From contig NZ_AUAZ01000002.1 in the NCBI RefSeq assembly GCF_000428985.1, positions 1 through 64,000 on the forward strand: DNA of 64,000 bases, in the 5' to 3' direction. This DNA comes from Marinobacterium litorale DSM 23545 (GTDB lineage Bacteria; Pseudomonadota; Gammaproteobacteria; Pseudomonadales; Balneatricaceae). Position numbers and translations under genes: made by a program. The notes below the pieces were generated by a model. That model was not told where the DNA came from. It worked only from the letters and a program-made list of their open reading frames with translations, and ran no database searches. Positions 7,085-14,247 of this stretch are shown here, piece after piece. Numbering within the stretch: position 1 is the first letter of the stretch; each line of letters starts with the position of its first letter.

Positions 7085-9148
7085 ATGCTGTCTTTCCGCC
7101 CCCTCGTTCTCATGCTCGTTTATGCAGCGACGGTCATTTTACTGGCTTTCGAGGGCGCCTCATATGTGCGGGGCTGGTCGTTGGCGCGGTTGCATGCCGA
7201 GGGTACCGACCGATTACTGGGTAATATTACGCAGCTGCGTACCGCGCTTGATCAATACCGCTATCTGCCTTTTGTACTTACCCAAAGCCGCGAAGTGCGC
7301 AACCTGTTGGGTTCCGGGCGAAACGTGGAGAGCGATTCCGTTAACCGCTATCTGGAGCAGATCAACCTGGTGGCTGGCTCCAGCGCGCTGTTGGTTCTGG
7401 ATACTGAGGGTGTGCTGCGCGCCTCCAGTAACTGGCGGGATCAAAAAGCGGTCCTGGCAATGCCTCAGGCCCAGATGCGCTATTTTAAGCAGGCAATGGC
7501 CGGTAACGAGGGGCGTCAGTTCATTCATGAGGGGCGTTCCGGCAGGACCTCGCTTTATCTCTCAGCGCCTATTTATGATCGCCAGCAGTTGATCGGTGTT
7601 GCCGCCATGCGGCTCGAGCTGGACCAGCTGCGGGAGCATCTGCCCTTTGAACACCCCTTTATGATCAAGGATCTGGCGGGGAACAGGCTTTTCAGTCTAT
7701 TCGCGCCTGAAACTCTGCCACCGGTAGAGCCTGAGCTGCTGGCGGATGGTACGGGTGTAGAACTGGTTAGAATCGAGCGTACGCCCCATATGCGCTTTAG
7801 TGTGACCCTGGACGACCTGTCCTGGGAGATCAGTATTTTACTGGATGCGCGCGCGGTCCGTCAGCAACAGCAGCTGGCCGCCGGCGGTATTGCCGGTGGG
7901 GGCATCGCGCTGGGGTTGTTGCTGCTTTATGTCCGGGAGTCCCGCCAGAAGCGGGCACTGCAGCGGGCTCAGGCACGGGAGAGGGCGCTGATCCAGGAGC
8001 GTCAGCAGGATATGATCAGTACGGCGCAGGTGGGTCTGATCAATATTGATCGTACCGGGCATATTCAGTTTATTAATCCCATGGCGATGCAGCAGTTCGG
8101 TGTGTCGGTGGAGCTGATGAAAAATCGCCCGGTTGAAACCCTACTTGGTAGTGGTGAGGCAACAGGGTTGCTGAGAGAAACGCTGGCCAAGCTGGGAACC
8201 GCTAATTTCAGGCCGCTGACCAATGCAGAATTGGTTGGGCGCCGCTCGGATGGAACGCTATTCCCGATGATGGTTTCGGTGCGAGGCATGGCACATCACC
8301 CGGAGCTGGGCTACCTCGTGACAGTGATCGACATCAGCCGGCGCAAGCGTCTGGAGCAGGCGTTGCGCGAGGCGAACGAATCACTGGAACAGAAGGTCAC
8401 CGAGCGAACCCGGGCGTTGGAAGAAGCTCAATCGGAGTTAGTTCAGGCGGGTAAGCTGGCCGCATTGGGGCGGATGTCCGCTTCCGTGGTGCATGAACTC
8501 AACCAGCCGTTGACCGCGATTCGTACCTACCTGGCGATCGCGCGTCGGCAGATCGAGAATCCGGCGATGCTGGCTGACAATATGGATCAGCTGGAGGGGC
8601 TGGTTGATCGCATGGCGCTGATCACCGGGCAGCTGAAGACCTTTGCCTATCGCAAGCCCGAAAAGCTCGAGCCGGTGGCCCTGGATCAGTCCATTGACCA
8701 AGTACTCGCTTTGTTCAAGGGGCGCTTTGATGAAATGCAGCTCCAGCTTGAGTATCGATCGCCGTCAGGTGCTATCTATCTGGCCGGTGACCAGGCCCGT
8801 TTCGAGCAGGTGTTGATTAATCTGATCAAAAACGCCTGTGACGCCATGCAGCATGAACCAGAGCCGCACCGATTGGAAATAGGCGTGAAAGAGCGGGACG
8901 ATGGGGTCTGTATAGAGCTGTCAGATAACGGTCCCGGGATTGATCCCGAGTCTTTTGACCAGCTCTTTGAGCCCTTTTTTACCACCAAGGAGGTGGGGTC
9001 GGGGCTGGGGCTCGGCTTGGCTATTGTAAAATCGATCGTACGAGACCTGGGTGGCGATATCGATGCATTTAATCGGCCCGAGGGCGGGGCCTGTTTCCGC
9101 CTGCGCATGAAACGTTACACCGATCCATCCAATGATGAGGAACTATGA
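7085..9148 (+). CDS. Membrane sensor histidine kinase with PAS domain, DctB type
   Basis: A 687-residue kinase. A first membrane segment (about 5-25), a periplasmic sensor region of about 240 residues and a second membrane segment (about 265-285) give the DctB topology. A PAS domain follows (about 310-420), then a coiled coil, then the HisKA phosphoacceptor at H470 in SASVVHELNQPLTAIRTY, the form typical of DctB/NtrB-like kinases. The ATP-binding domain shows the N box (NLIKNACDAM), DNGPGID and a glycine-rich GSGLGLGLAIVKS. Its stop overlaps the start of the regulator by 4 bases, so the pair is translationally coupled. Context suggests that it senses the substrate of the downstream TAXI TRAP transporter; the ligand is unknown. 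Confidence 0.85.
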   Translation: MLSFRPLVLMLVYAATVILLAFEGASYVRGWSLARLHAEGTDRLLGNITQLRTALDQYRYLPFVLTQSREVRNLLGSGRNVESDSVNRYLEQINLVAGSSALLVLDTEGVLRASSNWRDQKAVLAMPQAQMRYFKQAMAGNEGRQFIHEGRSGRTSLYLSAPIYDRQQLIGVAAMRLELDQLREHLPFEHPFMIKDLAGNRLFSLFAPETLPPVEPELLADGTGVELVRIERTPHMRFSVTLDDLSWEISILLDARAVRQQQQLAAGGIAGGGIALGLLLLYVRESRQKRALQRAQARERALIQERQQDMISTAQVGLINIDRTGHIQFINPMAMQQFGVSVELMKNRPVETLLGSGEATGLLRETLAKLGTANFRPLTNAELVGRRSDGTLFPMMVSVRGMAHHPELGYLVTVIDISRRKRLEQALREANESLEQKVTERTRALEEAQSELVQAGKLAALGRMSASVVHELNQPLTAIRTYLAIARRQIENPAMLADNMDQLEGLVDRMALITGQLKTFAYRKPEKLEPVALDQSIDQVLALFKGRFDEMQLQLEYRSPSGAIYLAGDQARFEQVLINLIKNACDAMQHEPEPHRLEIGVKERDDGVCIELSDNGPGIDPESFDQLFEPFFTTKEVGSGLGLGLAIVKSIVRDLGGDIDAFNRPEGGACFRLRMKRYTDPSNDEEL

Positions 9149-10548
9149 GCCCAGAATTACCCGCCGATGCCAGCGCTGAATGCCGCTGTGTAATGCTGGT
9201 CGATGACGAAGCGATGGTGCGTGAGTCGACCTCTCAATGGCTGACGATGTGTGGCTTCCATGTAGAGACCTTTTCTGACGGCGAAAAGGCCCTGGCGCAA
9301 CTGCATGAGGACTGGCCGGGCGTATTGCTCTCCGATGTCCGGATGCCCGGCATGGATGGCATGACGTTGATGCGTGAAGCGCAAAAGGTGGTACCGGCTT
9401 TGCCGGTTATTCTGCTGACCGCTCACGGTGATGTGGATATGGCGATTGGTGCCATGCATGAGGGTGCCTACGACTTTATCGAGAAGCCGTATGTGCCGGA
9501 ACGCCTGGCCGAAACGATCCAGCGAGCCTGTGATAAACGTCGTCTGACCCTGGAAAACCGGCGTCTCCAGCAGGACCTGGCCAGCCGTTCCGGGTTGGAC
9601 GCAAAGCTGATCGGCATCTCACCGGCAATCCAGCGTGTCCGGGAGGAGATCCTGATGCTCGGCCAGTTGGATACCAATGTGATTATCTACGGGGAGACCG
9701 GCACCGGTAAGGAGTTGGTCGCGCAATGCCTGCACGAGTTCAGCACACGCGCGGCGCAACCCTTTGTACCGATCAACTGCGGCGCGATTCCCGAAAATCT
9801 GATCGAAAGTGAGTTGTTTGGGCATGAGGCCGGTGCCTTCACCGGTGCCAGCAAACGGCGCATCGGTAAATTCGAATATGCCAGCGGTGGTACGCTGTTT
9901 CTCGACGAGATCGAGAGTATGCCGCAGAACCTGCAGATAAAACTGCTGCGTGCGCTTCAAGAGGGGGTCATAGAACGGTTGGGCTCAAATCAACCGATTA
10001 CGGTCGATCTGCGTGTCGTGGCAGCGGCCAAAGTGGATCTGCGGGAGGATGAAGGGTTTCGCGAGGACCTGTTCTATCGGCTATGTGTGTCGGAGCTGCA
10101 CCTGGCCGCATTGCGGGACCGTGCTGACGACATACCGCTGCTGTTTGCTCATTATGTGAGCAGGGCTGCAACCGATCACCAACGTTCCCCGCGGCCGCTC
10201 AGTGATCATGATATTGATGCGTTGCAAGCCTACGCCTGGCCCGGCAATGTCCGTGAACTCAAAAATGTGGCGGTACGCTTTGCGCTGGATCACCGGGTAA
10301 CGGCAGCCGAACTGCTGTCACGGGGCGCTCCGCCGCTGGTAACGGCACGGATCAATCAGCGCCATTTACCACTGGCCGTGCAGGTTGCGGAGTTCGAAGC
10401 TCAGGCGATTCGCCGTGCGCTGCAAAACCACCAAGGCAATATTAAAGCCGTGATGGAAGAGCTGGACTTGCCCCGGCGAACACTGAATCAGAAGATGCAG
10501 CGCTATGGGTTAGCGCGAGAGTCGTTTATCGGCTCAGAGCAAAGGTAG
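9145..10548 (+). CDS. Sigma-54-dependent response regulator, DctD type
   Basis: A 467-residue NtrC-family activator. The receiver domain (about 12-130) has the phosphoacceptor D64 in LLSDVRMPGMDG. The AAA+ domain (about 155-385) has Walker A GETGTGKE at 183-190 and the sigma-54-contacting GAFTGA loop at 230-235, both intact. The C-terminus has a Fis-type helix-turn-helix (NIKAVMEELDLPRRTLNQ). It should activate sigma-54 promoters when phosphorylated by the kinase encoded just upstream. The strong -24/-12 element at 10670-10685 before the TRAP genes is the obvious target. Confidence 0.88.
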   Translation: MSPELPADASAECRCVMLVDDEAMVRESTSQWLTMCGFHVETFSDGEKALAQLHEDWPGVLLSDVRMPGMDGMTLMREAQKVVPALPVILLTAHGDVDMAIGAMHEGAYDFIEKPYVPERLAETIQRACDKRRLTLENRRLQQDLASRSGLDAKLIGISPAIQRVREEILMLGQLDTNVIIYGETGTGKELVAQCLHEFSTRAAQPFVPINCGAIPENLIESELFGHEAGAFTGASKRRIGKFEYASGGTLFLDEIESMPQNLQIKLLRALQEGVIERLGSNQPITVDLRVVAAAKVDLREDEGFREDLFYRLCVSELHLAALRDRADDIPLLFAHYVSRAATDHQRSPRPLSDHDIDALQAYAWPGNVRELKNVAVRFALDHRVTAAELLSRGAPPLVTARINQRHLPLAVQVAEFEAQAIRRALQNHQGNIKAVMEELDLPRRTLNQKMQRYGLARESFIGSEQR

Positions 10549-10584
10549 GCGAATTTTTGCTTATCCGATCCGTGATTGATGAGC

Positions 10585-10601
10585 GAGATTTTGCCTATCT
10601 C
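10585..10601. promoter_or_regulatory. Candidate upstream activator site for the sigma-54 regulator
   Basis: GAGAT-N7-ATCTC, an inverted repeat about 70 bases upstream of the -24 element, where enhancer-type activators normally bind. GTGA and TCAC sequences flank it. This is a position-based inference. Confidence 0.4.
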
Positions 10602-10669
10602 TCACGAGTTGACTGTATGTTTTTGTGTTAAATCCTTAAAAATCAACGAATTAAATTTATTTTCAGACC

Positions 10670-10685
10670 TGGTCCAAGGCTTGCT
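10670..10685 (+). promoter_or_regulatory. Sigma-54 (-24/-12) promoter for the TAXI TRAP genes
   Basis: TGG-N8-TTGCT matches the sigma-54 consensus with exact GG/GC spacing: TGG at 10670-10672 and TTGC at 10681-10684. Transcription would start near 10697, about 87 bases before the binding-protein gene. Its position right after a DctD-type activator gene supports it. Confidence 0.8.
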
Positions 10686-10782
10686 ATAGAAATAAGGATT
10701 GCTGAAGCAGATAACGGTATGAACCCGTACCCCGGTTAACCGTTTGCTCAAATCCGCTTACAAACACAAGAAGGATGCAGGA

Positions 10783-11814
10783 ATGAAAATCAACAAGCGT
10801 AATTTCGTTAAAGGTATGGGCTTGGCTCTGGCTGTGGGCGTGGCGACCGGTGCGACCGGTATCGCTCAGGCTGCCGAGGATGGCCGCTCCTATATCCTGG
10901 CAACCGCGTCCACCGGCGGCACGTTCTACCCGGTGGGTGTGGCGCTGGCGACGCTGGCCAAGGTTAAGCTGGAACCGACCACCGGCCTGTCGATCTCCGC
11001 GATCAACTCGGCCGGCTCCGGCGAAAACGTGAAGCTGCTGCGTGAGAACGAAGCGCAGTTCGCGATTCTGCAGGGCCTTTACGGCGCCTGGGCCTGGGAA
11101 GGTGAGGGCCAGCTGCAGGAGTCCGGAAAGCAGGAGTACCTGCGCTCCGTCTCCATGTTGTGGCAGAACGTCGAGCAGTTCGTGGTTCGCTCCGAATACG
11201 CCGATACCGGCACTATCATGGACCTTAAAGGGTTTGAAGGCCGCAAATTCTCCATCGGTAAGAAGAATTCCGGTACTGAGGGCTCGGGCCGCACCATCCT
11301 CGGTAACCTGGGCATTAACCCGGATAACTTTAACCTGGCCTACATGGGCTATGGTCCGTCTGCGGACGCCATGCAGAACGGTGCCATCGATGGTATGAAC
11401 ATCCCGTCCGGTGTGCCTACTTCAGCCATTACCCGTGCCTATGCGGCCATGGGCTCTGATATCCAGATTCTGGATTTCACCGACGAGCAGATGGCTCAGG
11501 CGAATGGTCGCTACAAGCTCTGGACTCGCTACACCATTGCCGAGAATACCTACCCGGGTCAGACAAAGGCGATCAATACGATTGCTCAGCCCAACTTCCT
11601 GGCGGTGCGTCATGACGTGTCCGAAGAGGATGTTTACCAGCTGACCAAAACCATCTACGAAAACCTGACCTTCCTCAACGGCATCCATGCAGCCACCAAG
11701 GCGATGGCGGTAGAGAAAGCGATTGCGGGTCTGCCGGCACCGCTGCACCCCGGTGCCGCCCGTTACTACCAGGAAGTCGGCCTCGAAATTCCTGAGCACC
11801 TGATCGCCCAGTAA
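10783..11814 (+). CDS. TAXI-family TRAP transporter solute-binding protein
   Basis: A 343-residue periplasmic protein. Residues 1-30 are a signal peptide ending in IAQA. The mature part begins AEDG and shows the TAXI-family pattern near its start: TASTGGTFYPVG, then SAGSGENVKLLRENEAQFAI. TAXI proteins capture organic acids or amino acids and deliver them to a fused TRAP permease. The start is placed at the ATG with GAAGGATGCAGGA upstream, not at the earlier in-frame codon at 10744. It lies behind the sigma-54 promoter and is followed by a stable hairpin and then the permease gene. The ligand cannot be predicted; glutamate or dicarboxylates would fit the DctBD context. Confidence 0.88.
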   Translation: MKINKRNFVKGMGLALAVGVATGATGIAQAAEDGRSYILATASTGGTFYPVGVALATLAKVKLEPTTGLSISAINSAGSGENVKLLRENEAQFAILQGLYGAWAWEGEGQLQESGKQEYLRSVSMLWQNVEQFVVRSEYADTGTIMDLKGFEGRKFSIGKKNSGTEGSGRTILGNLGINPDNFNLAYMGYGPSADAMQNGAIDGMNIPSGVPTSAITRAYAAMGSDIQILDFTDEQMAQANGRYKLWTRYTIAENTYPGQTKAINTIAQPNFLAVRHDVSEEDVYQLTKTIYENLTFLNGIHAATKAMAVEKAIAGLPAPLHPGAARYYQEVGLEIPEHLIAQ

Positions 11815-11849
11815 GGCGAGCAGTCGGGAGTTACCTTCCTGAAGTCGGT

Positions 11850-11874
11850 CCGACCCCGCACGCAGCGGGGTCGG
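11850..11874 (+). terminator. GC-rich stem-loop between binding-protein and permease genes
   Basis: CCGACCCCGC, an ACGCA loop and GCGGGGTCGG form a 10-bp stem without a T-tract. Such intercistronic hairpins usually stabilise or attenuate the message, so that binding protein exceeds permease. It is probably an incomplete terminator rather than a full stop. Confidence 0.55.
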
Positions 11875-11902
11875 CTCGTTGGTAAATAAGAGGACCGAAC
11901 CC

Positions 11903-14044
11903 ATGACGGCAACGCCTTTGGATGATCAGCAAACAGCTGACCGCCTTAAAAGCCTGGAGCTGACGCGGCGGGACGATAATTCGTTGGCCGGTCGATTCAT
12001 CTACTGGGCCGGCGTACTGTTCGCGCTGGCGCATATCTATTTCAATACCCTTGGCACAATGTCCGAGCTCTGGGTTTCGGCGATTCACTTTGCCGGATTC
12101 GCATTGATTACGGCGCTGATGGTACCGATCGCCAAGACGCAGTCACCGGGCAAAGCCAAACTGTTGCTTGGGATCGATCTGGCAATCGGGCTGATTGCCG
12201 TTGCAACAACGATTTACCTGATGGTGTTTGAAGACGCACTCTATGATCGGGGTGTGCATTTCATTACGTCGGATTGGTTTGTGGCGATTATCGCCATCGC
12301 GATTGCGCTGGAGATGACCCGCCGCACCACCGGCTGGTTTATCCCGTCACTGATCGTTTTTGCACTGACCTATGTATTTTGGTGGGGGCAGTACGTTCCA
12401 GGCATGTTCCATTTTCCGGGACTGACGCTGGAGACTGTTCTTTTCCGCAGCTACTTTTCGTCCGAGGGGATGTTTGGTGCTATCGCCCAGATCTCCTGGA
12501 CCTATGTGTTCATGTTCATCCTGTTCGGTGCCTTCCTGGTTAAATCCGGTGCCGGAGATTTTATTATCGAGCTCTCCCGCTGTGTGGCGGGGCGATTTGT
12601 CGGCGGTCCGGGCCTGGTCGCCGTTTTCGGTTCCGGTCTGATGGGCTCGGTTTCTGGATCGTCCGTTGCCAACACGGTTTCCACCGGTGTTATTACGATC
12701 CCGATGATGCAGAAAGCCGGCTTCCCGGCGCGTTTCGCGGCCGGTGTCGAAGCCGCCGCATCCACGGGCGGGCAGTTGATGCCGCCGGTCATGGGGGCGG
12801 GTGCCTTTATCATGGCGTCTTACACCCAGATCTCCTATGTAACTATTATTGCGGTCGCCGCACTGCCGGCGTTGCTTTACTTCCTGTCGGTGGGTTTCTA
12901 CGTGCGTGTTGAGGCTAAGCGCTCTCATGCTGAGGCCGTGGAGATGAACGCTCGCCCCCTCAAAGAAGTATTTAAAGAGGGCTGGCACTGCCTGTTGCCC
13001 ATCGTTGTCCTGGTCGTACTGCTGATCAAGGGGTTCACGCCCACCTATGCGGCGGGTATTTCGATTATCTCTGTCGTTGTGGCGTCCTGGCTGTCGCCGC
13101 GCAAGATGGGGGTGCGTGACGTCCTGGATGCGCTGGCGCAAGGGTCAAAAAACATGGCAACAACCGCCATGCTGTTAATCGCCGTCGGTATTGTGGTGAA
13201 CGTGGTGGCGATGACCGGTATCGGTAATACCTTCTCGCTGATGGTCACCGACTGGGCCGGTGGCAGTTTGCTGATTACCATTGTCTTGGTTGCTTTGGCC
13301 TCCTTGGTGCTGGGTATGGGACTGCCCGTGACTGCCGCCTATATCGTGTTGGCGACCTTATCCGCGCCGGCATTGTATAACCTGATGGCTGAGCGTGAAC
13401 TGATCGACCTGATCGCATCCGGACAGCTGCCGGAAGCGGCGCGGACCATTTTCATGCTGATCGACCCCAATGCGATGACAGCGCTGAGCCAGCCCATGCC
13501 ACCGGCTGATGCCGCGGCGCTGGTGGCGCAGGTACCGGCGGACTTCAAGAGTCAGCTGCTGCAGCAGGCGCTGGATCCGGCCATGCTTTCTATGCTGCTG
13601 CTCTCTGCGCATATGATTATCTTTTGGCTGTCGCAGGACTCCAACGTGACGCCGCCGGTGTGTCTGACGGCCTTTGCTGCAGCGGCTATTGCCCGTACGC
13701 CGCCCATGGCGACTGGCTTTACCGCGTGGAAGATCTCCAAGGGGCTTTATGTCGTGCCTCTGCTCTTTGCCTACACGCCCTTTATCGGCGGTAGCTGGGA
13801 GGAGGTATTGACGATATTCACATTTGGCATCCTGGGGATGTACGCCTTTGTCGGTTTCATGGAGGGGTATTTGGAAGGGCGTCTCAATATTTTCCTGCGC
13901 CTGGCCAGCGGGGTGTGCGCGCTGGGCCTGCTTTGGCCCCACGGCAATCTGTTCTACGACCTGTTGGCCGCCGCCGCGTTTGTCGCACTGTTCCTTTACA
14001 GTCGGCGGTTCGATCAGACTAAGGCGGTTCCAGCCACGGTCTGA
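11903..14044 (+). CDS. TRAP transporter fused permease (DctQ-DctM, TAXI type)
   Basis: A 713-residue inner-membrane protein with many hydrophobic segments. The N-terminal part (about 20-165) corresponds to the small DctQ-like subunit and the rest to the large DctM-like subunit, fused as is usual for TAXI systems. The conserved DctM core is visible as SGSSVANTVSTG and GGQLMPPVMGAGAF, and again in LGMGLPVTAAYIVLA. It takes up solute by a sodium-coupled mechanism with the TAXI binding protein encoded just upstream. The start is ATG 11903, with AAGAGGA upstream. A strong terminator follows the gene. Confidence 0.9.
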   Translation: MTATPLDDQQTADRLKSLELTRRDDNSLAGRFIYWAGVLFALAHIYFNTLGTMSELWVSAIHFAGFALITALMVPIAKTQSPGKAKLLLGIDLAIGLIAVATTIYLMVFEDALYDRGVHFITSDWFVAIIAIAIALEMTRRTTGWFIPSLIVFALTYVFWWGQYVPGMFHFPGLTLETVLFRSYFSSEGMFGAIAQISWTYVFMFILFGAFLVKSGAGDFIIELSRCVAGRFVGGPGLVAVFGSGLMGSVSGSSVANTVSTGVITIPMMQKAGFPARFAAGVEAAASTGGQLMPPVMGAGAFIMASYTQISYVTIIAVAALPALLYFLSVGFYVRVEAKRSHAEAVEMNARPLKEVFKEGWHCLLPIVVLVVLLIKGFTPTYAAGISIISVVVASWLSPRKMGVRDVLDALAQGSKNMATTAMLLIAVGIVVNVVAMTGIGNTFSLMVTDWAGGSLLITIVLVALASLVLGMGLPVTAAYIVLATLSAPALYNLMAERELIDLIASGQLPEAARTIFMLIDPNAMTALSQPMPPADAAALVAQVPADFKSQLLQQALDPAMLSMLLLSAHMIIFWLSQDSNVTPPVCLTAFAAAAIARTPPMATGFTAWKISKGLYVVPLLFAYTPFIGGSWEEVLTIFTFGILGMYAFVGFMEGYLEGRLNIFLRLASGVCALGLLWPHGNLFYDLLAAAAFVALFLYSRRFDQTKAVPATV

Positions 14045-14076
14045 TCCCGTCTCGTAACCGGCCTTTCGAGCACCTT

Positions 14077-14113
14077 GGCCGACGGCTCTCTTCTGAGGGT
14101 CGTCGGCCTTTTT
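14077..14113 (+). terminator. Rho-independent terminator after the TRAP operon
   Basis: GGCCGACG (14077-14084) pairs with CGTCGGCC (14101-14108) around a 16-base loop and is followed by TTTTT. It ends the TRAP transcript before rapA. Confidence 0.85.
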
Positions 14114-14247
14114 CGTTTAGGTATCCCGTTCTGTGTAGAGTGCTTATATTCGCCGTTCTTGGCTGGATGGCTACAATTACGCTTTGAGTCTTGTCGGCGA
14201 GCGCCCTATCATGTGCGCCCTTGTTTAACACGGATGGAGTTCAGGTT

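Noticed and set aside
12347-13141. 264-residue minus-strand ORF opposite the TRAP permease
   Set aside because: Arg/Gln/His-rich shadow of a well-supported membrane protein frame; no domain recognised.
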